Assembly: GCF_026686735.1 (NCBI RefSeq)
Contig: NZ_CP113432.1
Span: forward strand, 5,445,001-5,509,000
Direction: 5' to 3'
DNA from: Pseudomonas triclosanedens
GTDB lineage: Bacteria > Pseudomonadota > Gammaproteobacteria > Pseudomonadales > Pseudomonadaceae
Length of the DNA stretch: 64,000 bases
In this document: piece after piece, positions 49,382 through 59,832 of the stretch
Numbering within the stretch: the stretch's first letter is position 1
Layout: every line of letters begins with the position of its first letter
Program-made: the position numbers and the translations under genes
The notes under the pieces: generated by a model
The model's database searches: none
What the model was told of the DNA's origin: nothing
The model's input: only the letters and a program-made list of their open reading frames with translations

Positions 49382-52119
49382 TTCTTCGCCTTACGCTTGC
49401 TGGCCGGAGCGCCACCGGTGCCACCCGCCTTGGGCGCGGACGAACCCTTGCGGTGCTTGGTCGGCTTGGCGGACCGGGCTTTCTGTTTCGAAGGTTTGCG
49501 CGGCTTGCCCGCGACGAGCGCGCCCTTGCCCTTGCCAGCCGCCGGCTTGCTCCCGCCGCCCCTGGCTTCCTCGAGCAGCGCCTTCTTCACTTCGCGACTC
49601 TTGCGCACATCGGTGTTGCCGAGCATTTCCTCGGCCTTGGCGAGCATTTCCGGGGCTACAGACGGCAACGCCTGTACCACGCCGACCTTGCGCTTGCGCG
49701 GTTTGTGCGAAGGCACCACGGCCACGTCAGGCGCGAAGAACGGATCGTCCGCTACCTGGCGACGCGCCCTGGCTGGCTTCTCCTTGGTAGCGGCCCCCTT
49801 GGCCGCCCCGCCCTTGGCCACTTTGCCCTTGGCAACCGGCTCAGCCTTCTCGCCACGCTTCTTGCGACCGATGGGCGCGCTGAGCACGTTATCGGAGAGT
49901 TCAAAGTCAATCTTGCGCTCATCCAGGTCGACGCGCGCCACCACGACCTCTACGGTGTCACCGAGGCGGAAGCTGCGACCGGTGCGCTCGCCACTGAGGC
50001 GATGGTGCACGGCATCGAAATGGTAGTAGTCGCCAGGCAGCGCGGTGACGTGCACCAGGCCTTCCACATAGATATCGCTCAGCTCGACAAAGATGCCGAA
50101 ACCGGTCACCGCGGTAATCACCCCCGGGAAGGTCTCGCCCACGCGCTCACGCATGAACTCGCACTTCAGCCAGTTGGTGACGTCCCGTGTCGCCTCGTCG
50201 GCGCGGCGCTCAGTCATCGAGCACTGCTCGCCCAATTGCGCCAGGCGGGCTTCGTCGTACGGATAGATGCGCGCCTTGGGCATGCTGGCGGCACCGACGC
50301 GCTGCACGTGCTCGGATGCCGTCTTGGAGCGAATCAGGCAACGGATCGCGCGATGGGTCAGCAAGTCCGGGTAGCGACGGATCGGCGAGGTGAAATGGGT
50401 GTAGGCCTCGTAGTTCAGGCCGAAGTGGCCGGCGTTCTCCGGGCTGTACACCGCCTGGCTCAGGGAGCGCAGCATCACGGTCTGGATCAGTTGCAGGTCC
50501 GGGCGGCCCTGGATGGACTCCAGTAGCTTCTGGTAGTCCGCCGGGGTCGGATCGCCCTTGCCGCGATACAGGGTCAGCCCCAGCTCGCCGAGGAACTGAC
50601 GCAGATTGTTCAGCTTTTCCTGCGGCGGGCCATCGTGGACGCGGTACAACGCCGGGATCGCATGCTTCTCCAGGAATTTGGCGGTGGCGACGTTGGCCGC
50701 CAGCATGCACTCCTCGATCAGCTTGTGCGCATCGTTGCGCTGGGTCGGACGGATTTCCGAGATTTTGCGGTCCGCGCCGAATACGATGCGGGTTTCCTGA
50801 GTCTCGAAGTCAATGGCACCGCGCACGTGGCGCGCGCCGACCAGGACCTTGTACAGGTCATAGAGCGTATTGAGGTGCGGCACGACCGCCGGCAGTTGTT
50901 CCTTCAGACGCTGACCCTCGGGACTGTCCGGGGTTTCCAGGTACTGGCTGACCTTGGTGTAGGTCAGGCGCGCGTGGGAATGAATGACCGCCTCGTAGAA
51001 TTGGTAGTCGGTCATTTTGCCGGCCTTGGAGAGATTCATCTCGCAGACCATGGCCAGGCGATCGACCAACGGATTCAGGGAGCACAGGCCGTTGGAGAGA
51101 ATCTCCGGCAGCATCGGGATCACGCGCTCGGGGAAATACACCGAGTTGCCGCGCTTGGCCGCCTCTTCATCCAGCGCCGAACCGACCTTCACATAATGAG
51201 AGACATCGGCGATGGCGACGAACAGCTTCCAGCCGCCGCCCTTGCGTTTCTCGGCGTAGACCGCGTCGTCGAAGTCGCGGGCATCTTCGCCGTCGATGGT
51301 AACGAATGGCAGGGTACGCAGGTCGACGCGCTTCTCCTTGTCCTTTTCCAGCACTTCGGGCTTGAGCTTGGCCGCTTCCTTTTCCACGGCCTCGGGCCAG
51401 GTGTGAGGAATGTCGTAGCTACGCAGCGCGACTTCGATTTCCATGCCTGGCGCCATGTAGTCGCCGAGAACTTCCACCACTTCGCCCTGAGCCTGGCGAT
51501 GCACGCTCGGCCACACGTCGATGCGCACCTGGACGAACTGGTTGTGCCTGGCCTTGCCGGCCTTACCCGGCGGGATCAGCACTTCCTGCTGAATCTTCGG
51601 ATTGTCCGCCACCACCGTGCCGATGCCGCTCTCATCGAAGTAACGGCCGACAATGGTTTCGTGGGCACGCTCGACCACTTCCACTATCGCCCCTTCGCGG
51701 CGACCGCGGCGATCGAAGCCGGACACGCGCGCCAAGGCGCGGTCGCCGTCGAATACCAGGCGCATCTGCGTCGGACTGAGGAACAGGTCGTCGCTTCCAT
51801 CATCGGGAATCAGGAAGCCGAATCCATCACGATGACCGGCGATGCGGCCGAGGATCAGGTCGAGCTTGTCCACCGGAGCATAGGCGCCTCGGCGGGTATA
51901 GATAAGCTGGCCATCGCGCTCCATGGCGCGCAGTCGGCGGCGCAACGCTTCTTCCGACTCTTCGCCGGAGAGGCCGAACTCATCGAGCAACTGGCTCCGC
52001 GTTGCGGGCGCGCCGCGTTCGGCGAGATGTGCCAGGATGAGTTCACGGCTGGGGATGGGGTTGTCGTATTTTTCCGCCTCGCGGGCGGCCTCGGGATCGA
52101 GGTTTTGCCAATCGGCCAT
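49378..52119 (-). CDS. rnr: Ribonuclease R
   Basis: 913 aa 3'-5' exoribonuclease for structured RNA. Winged-helix N-terminus (ELILAHLAERGAPATRSQLL), cold-shock OB domains, the RNB core with catalytic acidic block (FVTIDGEDARDFDDAVYAEK), S1 domain (ITAVTGFGIFVELSDIYVEG), and a Lys/Ala/Gly-rich basic tail of more than 100 residues. Full length. First gene of the rnr-rlmB pair. Confidence 0.96.
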   Translation of the reverse strand: MADWQNLDPEAAREAEKYDNPIPSRELILAHLAERGAPATRSQLLDEFGLSGEESEEALRRRLRAMERDGQLIYTRRGAYAPVDKLDLILGRIAGHRDGFGFLIPDDGSDDLFLSPTQMRLVFDGDRALARVSGFDRRGRREGAIVEVVERAHETIVGRYFDESGIGTVVADNPKIQQEVLIPPGKAGKARHNQFVQVRIDVWPSVHRQAQGEVVEVLGDYMAPGMEIEVALRSYDIPHTWPEAVEKEAAKLKPEVLEKDKEKRVDLRTLPFVTIDGEDARDFDDAVYAEKRKGGGWKLFVAIADVSHYVKVGSALDEEAAKRGNSVYFPERVIPMLPEILSNGLCSLNPLVDRLAMVCEMNLSKAGKMTDYQFYEAVIHSHARLTYTKVSQYLETPDSPEGQRLKEQLPAVVPHLNTLYDLYKVLVGARHVRGAIDFETQETRIVFGADRKISEIRPTQRNDAHKLIEECMLAANVATAKFLEKHAIPALYRVHDGPPQEKLNNLRQFLGELGLTLYRGKGDPTPADYQKLLESIQGRPDLQLIQTVMLRSLSQAVYSPENAGHFGLNYEAYTHFTSPIRRYPDLLTHRAIRCLIRSKTASEHVQRVGAASMPKARIYPYDEARLAQLGEQCSMTERRADEATRDVTNWLKCEFMRERVGETFPGVITAVTGFGIFVELSDIYVEGLVHVTALPGDYYHFDAVHHRLSGERTGRSFRLGDTVEVVVARVDLDERKIDFELSDNVLSAPIGRKKRGEKAEPVAKGKVAKGGAAKGAATKEKPARARRQVADDPFFAPDVAVVPSHKPRKRKVGVVQALPSVAPEMLAKAEEMLGNTDVRKSREVKKALLEEARGGGSKPAAGKGKGALVAGKPRKPSKQKARSAKPTKHRKGSSAPKAGGTGGAPASKRKAKK

Positions 52120-52232
52120 TAAAGTGCGGTCACCTTATCTATTTGGGTATGGTTCGCCATATGCTTATTGAAGCGCGAAATCCGCTCGTCGGTCAGCTTT
52201 GGACGTGAATAAATTTTTTATCGCATCAGGGG

Positions 52233-52261
52233 TTTACAAGCGAAAACGCTCTCCGTATAGT
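52233..52261 (+). promoter_or_regulatory. Sigma70-type promoter of tRNA-Leu genes
   Basis: TTTACA (52233-52238) and TATAGT (52256-52261) with a 17-base spacer, followed by a GC-rich stretch (TCGCGCCCA), the pattern of stringently controlled stable-RNA promoters. The first tRNA starts 64 bases after the -10 box. Confidence 0.75.
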
Positions 52262-52300
52262 TCGCGCCCACAGCGTCACACAGACGTTGTAACACGGAAA

Positions 52301-52316
52301 CGATGAGCAATCATCG
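52301..52316 (+). other. GNRA-loop hairpin before first tRNA-Leu
   Basis: CGATGA and TCATCG pair around a GCAA loop, ending 8 bases before the mature tRNA. The same hairpin with loop GCGA recurs at 52523-52538 before the second copy. Likely a processing or stability element of the tRNA precursor; the function is inferred. Confidence 0.55.
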
Positions 52317-52324
52317 ACTCCAGT

Positions 52325-52411
52325 GCCCAGGTGGCGGAATTGGTAGACGCACTAGGTTCAGGTCCTAGCGGTGGCAACACCGTGGAAGTTCGAGTCTTCT
52401 CCTGGGCACCA
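52325..52411 (+). tRNA. tRNA-Leu (CAG)
   Basis: 87 bases with long variable arm. The acceptor arms GCCCAGG and CCTGGGC pair, the anticodon stem CTAGG/CCTAG holds loop TTCAGGT (anticodon CAG, reading CUG), TTCGAGTC is the T-loop region, and CCA is encoded. Identical to the copy at 52559-52645. Confidence 0.97.
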
Positions 52412-52558
52412 CTTATTCAAGGATAGAGTCAGTCGATGACAGACTTTATCCCGGCGGGTTCGGAACCCTGATAACCGAACGATAGACCGCCCGATGCAGC
52501 CAAGGGTTGCATCACCGCAAGACGATGAGCGATCATCGCACCCCATGCTGAAAAGCAT
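52412..52558 (+). other. Structured spacer between tRNA-Leu copies
   Basis: 147 bases with several foldable parts: GGCGG GTTCGG with CCGAAC ... CCGCC (52454-52491 region), the CGATGA-GCGA-TCATCG hairpin (52523-52538), and ATGCT-GAAA-AGCAT (52545-52558), whose last base abuts the second tRNA. After processing it could persist as a small RNA; not proven. Confidence 0.5.
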
Positions 52559-52645
52559 GCCCAGGTGGCGGAATTGGTAGACGCACTAGGTTCAGGTCCT
52601 AGCGGTGGCAACACCGTGGAAGTTCGAGTCTTCTCCTGGGCACCA
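52559..52645 (+). tRNA. tRNA-Leu (CAG), second copy
   Basis: Same 87-base sequence as 52325-52411, including the encoded CCA. It is cotranscribed with the first copy and followed directly by a strong terminator. Confidence 0.97.
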
Positions 52646-52650
52646 TATTC

Positions 52651-52688
52651 AAACGAAAAAGCCGAGCACTGCTCGGCTTTTTCGTTTT
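52651..52688 (+). terminator. Strong intrinsic terminator after tRNA-Leu pair
   Basis: AAACGAAAAAGCCGAGCA pairs with TGCTCGGCTTTTTCGTTT; the A/T flanks give the U-run after a GC-rich core (GCCGAG/CTCGGC). It terminates the tRNA transcript and, by symmetry, could work in both directions. Bases 52689-52929 behind it hold no gene that I can support. Confidence 0.93.
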
Positions 52689-52929
52689 CGGGTTTCCGCA
52701 ATCCAAAGCCGGGCACAATGTCCGAGCTTGCCGCACTGATCACCCCACACTCTCGCTCAGCCAACCAGCCCCACTCATACCGCCGACGACAAACCGCCCG
52801 CCAGCAACCGCCAATCCACACCTCAATGACATCAATGGAGATGCCCAGGCGAACCATATCGCCTGACGTACTCCACGCAGAAACGACAACGGACCGCAGA
52901 GCGGCCCGTTGCGAGGTACACAGCGCAGA

Positions 52930-54291
<1,362 letters not shown>

Positions 54292-55470
54292 TCAGAGCGC
54301 GACCACCTGCCAATTGCCATCGCGAGCCAGCAGTTGCTGGTCGCAGCCCGCTTCGGTAGCCGAAGCCGCATCCTGCCCGGGCAACGCCTGTACCACGCGC
54401 ACACCCTGACGGCGCAACTGCTGCACCGCCTGCCATAAGCCAGGTCCGTCGACCGGCGCCCAGACTCCGGCGCGCGGCTCGTCGAGCTGGGCGCGACCGA
54501 GAGTGACCAGGGTCTTGAGATCGGTGGAGAAACCGGTCGCCGGACGGGCGCGACCAAAATCAGCGCCAATGTCATCGTAGCGACCGCCCTGAGCGATGGA
54601 TTCGCCAACCCCAGGCACGAACGCAGCGAACACCACGCCCGTGTGATAGTGATAACCGCGCAGCTCGCCGAGATCGAAGTACAGCGGCAACTGCGGGAAA
54701 CGCGCAGCCAGCGAGTCTGCGATAGCGGTCAGATCCGCCAGCGCCTCCTGCACCGCGAGCGGAGCGCTGGCGAGCACCTCACGCGCCTGATCCAGCACCT
54801 GACGACTGCCGCACAGCTCAGCCAGTGCGCGCAGCATGCCAGCCAGATCCGCAGGCAAGGCCTCGGTCAGCGCTGCAACCTCATCGACAGCCTTGCGTTG
54901 CAGCGCATCGAACAGCGACTGCTCAACCTCACCGGAAAGCCCAGCCGCGCGCGCCAGCCCGCGGTAGATGCCGACATGGCCGAGATCCATATGCACGTCC
55001 GGCACCTGAGCCATGTCCAGCATGTCGAGCAGCAGGCTGATGACCTCGACGTCACCAGCGGCGCCAGTATTGCCATACAGCTCGGCCCCCAGCTGAATCG
55101 GGCTACGCGAAGTAGCCAGAGCACGAGGGCGCGCATGCAGCACACTGCCGGCGTAACACAGGCGATTAGGACCTTCGCGGCGGAGGCTGTGCGCATCCAT
55201 GCGAGCGACCTGCGGCGTGATATCCGCACGGAACCCCATCAGGCGACCGGACGCAGGGTCGGTAACCTTGAAGGTACGCAGATCCAGATCCTGCCCGGCG
55301 CCAGTCAGCAGGGATTCCAGGTATTCGATATGCGGGGTGACTACGAACTCGTAACCCCAACGCTGGAAGAGGTCCAGCACCTGACGGCGGGCTGCTTCAA
55401 CGCGCGCCGCCTCCGGTGGCAGCACTTCTTCGATCCCATCTGGCAGCAGCCAGCGGTCTACCGTTGCCAT
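54292..55470 (-). CDS. hisZ: ATP phosphoribosyltransferase regulatory subunit HisZ
   Basis: 392 aa paralogue of histidyl-tRNA synthetase catalytic core that activates the short HisG. The class II motif 2-like block ([16 protein letters not shown]) and motif 3 ([20 protein letters not shown]) are present without an anticodon-binding domain of HisS type. GGGGAGAGG before the ATG is a strong ribosome site. The gene lies directly before purA, as in other Pseudomonas. Confidence 0.95.
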   Translation of the reverse strand: MATVDRWLLPDGIEEVLPPEAARVEAARRQVLDLFQRWGYEFVVTPHIEYLESLLTGAGQDLDLRTFKVTDPASGRLMGFRADITPQVARMDAHSLRREGPNRLCYAGSVLHARPRALATSRSPIQLGAELYGNTGAAGDVEVISLLLDMLDMAQVPDVHMDLGHVGIYRGLARAAGLSGEVEQSLFDALQRKAVDEVAALTEALPADLAGMLRALAELCGSRQVLDQAREVLASAPLAVQEALADLTAIADSLAARFPQLPLYFDLGELRGYHYHTGVVFAAFVPGVGESIAQGGRYDDIGADFGRARPATGFSTDLKTLVTLGRAQLDEPRAGVWAPVDGPGLWQAVQQLRRQGVRVVQALPGQDAASATEAGCDQQLLARDGNWQVVAL

Positions 55471-55501
55471 GTCGCCTCTCCCCTTTCAGCCGGGCGGCAC
55501 T

Positions 55502-55687
55502 TCAATGAATGCAGTAAAGAAGAACGGTACCGAGCAACATGCTGCCCAGCCCGATGAGTCTGAGCCTGCGGTCGTCGAGGCGACCCAGCCCACTCACAGC
55601 GTCCCGCCAGCCACGCGGATACAGGAATGGAAGGATGCCTTCCAGCACCAGTAACAGACAGAACGCTTTGCCGAGTTCCTGCCACAT
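55502..55687 (-). CDS. DUF2065 small membrane protein (YjeT-like)
   Basis: 61 aa with two hydrophobic helices (LGKAFCLLLVLEGILPFLYP and LRLIGLGSMLLGTVLLYCI). It is the YjeT/DUF2065 family, usually next to hflC and purA, function unknown. The ATG at 55687 fits family length; a longer in-frame opening at 55771 would run through the terminator. It lies 34 bases behind that terminator. Confidence 0.85.
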   Translation of the reverse strand: MWQELGKAFCLLLVLEGILPFLYPRGWRDAVSGLGRLDDRRLRLIGLGSMLLGTVLLYCIH

Positions 55688-55714
55688 GGTTCCTGCACAT
55701 GGATCTAACGGGCG

Positions 55715-55738
55715 CAAAAAAGCCGGGATTTCCCGGCT
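55715..55738 (-). terminator. Intrinsic terminator or attenuator before DUF2065-hisZ-purA
   Basis: AGCCGGGA and TCCCGGCT form an 8-bp GC stem followed, on the minus strand, by TTTTTT. It lies only about 30 bases before the DUF2065 start, leaving little space for a separate promoter. It should end hflC transcripts and may act as an attenuator. Confidence 0.8.
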
Positions 55739-55757
55739 GACCCATGATAACACGATT

Positions 55758-55787
55758 TCTCCGGCGGGCACTGCCGCCCGCCGGAGA
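55758..55787 (-). other. Perfect 12-bp inverted repeat in hflC-DUF2065 gap
   Basis: TCTCCGGCGGGC (55758-55769) and GCCCGCCGGAGA (55776-55787) around 6 bases. It lies 20 bases upstream of the terminator in the minus-strand sense, part of a chain of hairpins that fills this gap. Confidence 0.6.
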
Positions 55788-55811
55788 GTTACAAGGGTCC
55801 GTTGATGTTTC

Positions 55812-55995
55812 GGCGTGAATCGCGTTGCCGCGGCAAATCACGCCAGGCTAGACGCGGGGCGACGGTAATGGCCGGCCCTTGCCTAGCCCCGCAACGACGC
55901 ATGGCGTGATTTGACGCGCAACCCGAAGGGACGAACCCCCGTGTTGCGCGGCGCCCGGGCCTCAATTCGGCATCGGGACAACTCGCAACACGGGG
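55812..55995. repeat. Clustered inverted repeats between hflC and DUF2065
   Basis: The 342-bp gap 55688-56029 has no ORF with gene-like features but contains nested repeats: GGCGTGA (55812-55818) with TCACGCC (55838-55844); AAATCACGCCA (55835-55845) with TGGCGTGATTT (55902-55912); GCGGGGC with GCCCCGC inside it; and CCCCGTGTTGCG (55937-55948) with CGCAACACGGGG (55984-55995). They may be a REP-like element, a structured 3' end of hflKC mRNA or a small RNA. Confidence 0.6.
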
Positions 55996-56029
55996 TTCAG
56001 CGCGGTCACGACGAAGCGTCGACGGACCC

Positions 56030-56899
56030 TTAGGGTTTAGCTTTTTCCAGATAGCGGAAGAAATCGTTGCTGGGGTCGAGCACCAGCACGTCCTTCTTGT
56101 CCGCGAAGCTCTCGCGGTAAGCCTTGAGGCTGCGGGTGAAAGCGTAGAACTCCGGATCGGCACTGTAGGCCTTGGCGTAAATTGCCGCAGCCTTGGCATC
56201 ACCGTCACCCCGGGTTTCTTCCGACTCGCGATAAGCCTCGGCCAGCAGTACACGACGCTGACGGTCGGCGTCCGCGCGGATACCTTCGGCCAGTTCACGC
56301 CCTTTCGCGCGATGCTCGCGGGCTTCCCGCTCACGCTCGGTGCTCATGCGCTCGAACACGCTGCGATTCACTTCCTTCGGCAGGTCGATGGCCTTGACGC
56401 GAACATCGATGACCTCGATACCCAGTTCCTTTTGCGCCATGCGGTTCAGCGAAGCAGTGATATCCCCCATGAGCGCGTCACGCTCACCGGAAACCACTTC
56501 ATGCAAGGTGCGTTTGCCGAACTGGTCGCGCAGACCGGCCTCCAGGCGGCGAGACAGACGCTCATCGGCGATCTGCTTCATGCCGGAAGTCGCGGTATAG
56601 AAGCGCTCGGCATCGGAGACGCGCCATTTGGCGTAGGCATCGACCATCACCGCTTTCTTCTCCAACGTCAGGAAACGCTGGGTCGGCGAGTCCAGAGTCA
56701 GCAGACGGCCGTCGAACTTGCGCACCTGGTTGACGTACGGAATCTTGAAGTGCAGGCCCGGCTTGACGTCGGCGTCGACCACGCGACCGAAGCGCAGCAG
56801 CACGGCGCGCTCGGTCTGCTGAACGACATAGATGCTGCTCCACAGCGCAACCGCGGCAACGACGGCGGCGATCAGGGCAATCAGAGACTTGTTACTCAT
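56030..56899 (-). CDS. hflC: FtsH protease modulator HflC
   Basis: 289 aa inner membrane SPFH protein that with HflK cages FtsH. One N-terminal membrane helix (ALIAAVVAAVALWSSIYVV) then the SPFH domain (RFGRVVDADVKPGLHFKIPY). The C-terminal region has the family FYAFTRSLKAYRESF block. The ATG overlaps the hflK stop by one base. Confidence 0.95.
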   Translation of the reverse strand: MSNKSLIALIAAVVAAVALWSSIYVVQQTERAVLLRFGRVVDADVKPGLHFKIPYVNQVRKFDGRLLTLDSPTQRFLTLEKKAVMVDAYAKWRVSDAERFYTATSGMKQIADERLSRRLEAGLRDQFGKRTLHEVVSGERDALMGDITASLNRMAQKELGIEVIDVRVKAIDLPKEVNRSVFERMSTEREREAREHRAKGRELAEGIRADADRQRRVLLAEAYRESEETRGDGDAKAAAIYAKAYSADPEFYAFTRSLKAYRESFADKKDVLVLDPSNDFFRYLEKAKP

Positions 56900-58068
56900 C
56901 AGCGGCTCTCCCTGGTACGCATGTCACGCTGCTGCAGGTCGTTGGCCACCCGCGAACCGATGTCTTGCGTGCTGCTGGTCGTGCCTGGCGTGGTGCTTGG
57001 GGCTGCCGAACCACGGCCATCCATCATCTTGTCCAGCGGCAGGTAGATCAGATTGTTCTGACCCTGCTGCCCGGTCACCAGCACCTTGCTGCTCTGGCTC
57101 AGAACGTCCTGCATGGCGTCCAGATACAGACGCTCACGAGTAACCTCGGGCGCCTTGCGGTACTCACCCGCCAGCTTGCTGAAGCGATCCGCCTCACCCT
57201 GGGCGCGAGACACGACCTCATCACGGTAGCCGTTGGCTTCCTCGATGATGCGCTGGGCCTGACCACGAGCCTCAGGCACGACACCATTGGCATAGGCTTC
57301 GGCCTGGTTCTTCTCGCGCTGCTCGTCTTCGCGGGCACGGATCACGTCGTCGAACGCTTCCTGCACCTCTCGCGGCGCGGCGGCGCTCTGGATATTCACC
57401 TGAGTCACGGCGATGCCGGTCTTGTAGGTATCCATGAAGCGCTGCAGCCGCTCGCGCACCTCGGTAGCCATCTGCTCACGACCTTCGGTGAGGATCTGGT
57501 CCATCGTGGTCGAGCCCGCGACGTGACGCAGCGCGCTCTCGGTGGCCTGCTGCAGGCTCACCTCGGGCTGGTCGACGTTGAGCACGAAATCCTGCAGGTT
57601 GCTGACCTTGTACTGCACGGTCAGCGGAACCTCCACGATATTCTCGTCCTCGGTGAGCATCTGGCCCTGCTTGCTGTATGCACGCTCGCGGGTCACGTTC
57701 TCCTGAAACTTCTTGTCGATCGGCGGGAAGTAGATATTCAGGCCCGGCCCCACGGTCTCGTAGTACTTGCCGAAGCGCAGGATCACCGCCTGCTCCTGCT
57801 CGTCCACCACATAGATGGCGTTGTACAGCCACAGTACGCCGAGGATCGCCAGTCCGATACCGAACAGTCCCAGAGTACCGCCCTTGCTGCCACCGCCACC
57901 GGTGCCGCTACCGCGTTTGGGTTTGCCGAAAATACCGTTCAGGCTGTCCTGCAGCTTGCGAAAGGCCTCATCCAGATCAGGCGGGCCCTGGCGGCCGCCA
58001 CCACGGCGTCCACCCCACGGGTCCTGATCGTTCTTGTTCGAGTTGTCACCCGGCTCGTTCCAAGCCAT
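56899..58068 (-). CDS. hflK: FtsH protease modulator HflK
   Basis: 389 aa. Gly-rich N-terminus (DPWGGRRGGGRQGPPDL), one membrane helix (LGLFGIGLAILGVLWLYNAI) and SPFH domain (EQAVILRFGKYYETVGPGLN). The start at 58068 (MAWNEPGDNSN) fits homologues; an upstream in-frame codon at 58146 is less likely. It pairs with HflC. Confidence 0.95.
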   Translation of the reverse strand: MAWNEPGDNSNKNDQDPWGGRRGGGRQGPPDLDEAFRKLQDSLNGIFGKPKRGSGTGGGGSKGGTLGLFGIGLAILGVLWLYNAIYVVDEQEQAVILRFGKYYETVGPGLNIYFPPIDKKFQENVTRERAYSKQGQMLTEDENIVEVPLTVQYKVSNLQDFVLNVDQPEVSLQQATESALRHVAGSTTMDQILTEGREQMATEVRERLQRFMDTYKTGIAVTQVNIQSAAAPREVQEAFDDVIRAREDEQREKNQAEAYANGVVPEARGQAQRIIEEANGYRDEVVSRAQGEADRFSKLAGEYRKAPEVTRERLYLDAMQDVLSQSSKVLVTGQQGQNNLIYLPLDKMMDGRGSAAPSTTPGTTSSTQDIGSRVANDLQQRDMRTRESR

Positions 58069-58163
58069 AGCGCTCTCCATCTGATAACGCGAAAACGCGC
58101 CTACGGCGCGCCCACCCATGCTACCGAATGCCCCGCCCCCTGCCAAAAGCAGCGGCCCGGGCT

Positions 58164-59465
58164 TTATTGCAAAGTGTGTTGCGCAATGAACTCCGCCGGC
58201 TGCCAGCCTTCTCGACTGACCAGGCGGTTCAACTCGACACGCGGCAGGCGGACCTGCAACACAGCGCGCCCTTCTTCATCATGCCCCTCGGACTGTACCG
58301 CGCCCAGTTCGAAGAACTGAGCACGAAGCCGCCCCAGGCGTTGTGGCAGGCAGAGCGTCCCAACGAACAGGTCCTCGCCCAGCAACTCGGAGATCGCCTG
58401 CTCGATCAAGTCCAGCCCACGGGACTCACGCGCCGACACCCAGACCCGAACGGGCTTGCCGAATTCGTCACGCTGAATCCACGGATCCATGTCCTGCAAC
58501 AGGTCGATCTTGTTGTAGACCTCGAGCATCGGCAACTCGTTGGCGCCGATTTCCTGCAGCACCGCCAGCACCTGCTCGATCTGAGCATCGCGCTCCGGCT
58601 CGTGAGAGTCGATGACGTGCAGCAGCAGGTCCGAATTGCTCGACTCTTCCAAGGTAGCCCGAAACGCCTCTACCAGCTTGTGCGGCAGATGGCGAATGAA
58701 GCCTACGGTGTCAGCCAGAATTATCGGCCCGATATCGTCCAGCTCCAGCCGGCGCAAGGTCGGATCGAGGGTAGCGAACAACTGGTTGGCCGCGTATACC
58801 TCGGAAGTGGTCAACGCGTTGAACAGCGTGGACTTGCCGGCGTTGGTGTAGCCGACCAGAGAGACCGACGGGATTTCCGCACGGCGACGACCGCGACGAG
58901 CCTGCTCGCGCTGACTGCGGACCTTTTCCAGGCGCTGCTTGATCTGCCGGATGCGCACCCGCAGCAAACGGCGGTCGGTTTCCAGTTGGGTTTCACCCGG
59001 ACCGCGCAAGCCGATACCGCCCTTCTGGCGCTCAAGGTGAGTCCATCCGCGCACGAGGCGCGTACTCATGTGCTCGAGCTGGGCAAGCTCCACCTGCAGC
59101 TTGCCCTCGTGTGTACGAGCACGCTGGGCGAAGATGTCGAGGATCAACCCCGTCCGGTCGAGCACACGGCATTCGAGCGCTCGCTCGAGGTTGCGCTCCT
59201 GACTCGGAGTGAGGGTGTGATTGAAGATGATCAGCTCGACCTTCTCGGCATGGACCAGGTCGTGCAACTCTTCGACCTTGCCGCTGCCGATCAGGTACTT
59301 GGCTGAAGGCTGATGGCGCGAAATGTTTACGAACGCTACAGACTCCGCGCCCGCCGAACGCGCCAGCTCCTGGAACTCCTGCGGGTCTTCGCGCGCCTCG
59401 GGGTCCTGACCTTCCAGATGGACCAGAATGGCCCGTTCCCCACCGCCCGGGCGCTCAAAGAACAA
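58164..59465 (-). CDS. hflX: GTPase HflX (ribosome-splitting factor family)
   Basis: 433 aa OBG-HflX GTPase linked to rescue of stalled or heat-damaged ribosomes. N-terminal HflX domain (KVELIIFNHTLTPSQERNLE), coiled arm, then GTPase: G1 GYTNAGKST, G3 DTVGFIRHLPH, G4 NKID. It starts at a TTG (59465) with GGGAG eight bases upstream. Lies between hfq and hflK in the standard order. Confidence 0.94.
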   Translation of the reverse strand: MFFERPGGGERAILVHLEGQDPEAREDPQEFQELARSAGAESVAFVNISRHQPSAKYLIGSGKVEELHDLVHAEKVELIIFNHTLTPSQERNLERALECRVLDRTGLILDIFAQRARTHEGKLQVELAQLEHMSTRLVRGWTHLERQKGGIGLRGPGETQLETDRRLLRVRIRQIKQRLEKVRSQREQARRGRRRAEIPSVSLVGYTNAGKSTLFNALTTSEVYAANQLFATLDPTLRRLELDDIGPIILADTVGFIRHLPHKLVEAFRATLEESSNSDLLLHVIDSHEPERDAQIEQVLAVLQEIGANELPMLEVYNKIDLLQDMDPWIQRDEFGKPVRVWVSARESRGLDLIEQAISELLGEDLFVGTLCLPQRLGRLRAQFFELGAVQSEGHDEEGRAVLQVRLPRVELNRLVSREGWQPAEFIAQHTLQ

Positions 59466-59477
59466 GGCGAACTCCCG

Positions 59478-59753
<276 letters not shown>

Positions 59754-59832
59754 TCAGATTTTAGTAGTAGTCGAATTGGCTTAACGCCGTCCTGAACCCC
59801 AAGGATAGACGGCCAGAATTAAGGTCTCGAGC

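Noticed and set aside
52325..52645. tRNA-Leu copies as an integration site of a mobile element
   Set aside because: Both copies are complete and no integrase or foreign genes lie next to them; simple gene duplication explains the repeat.
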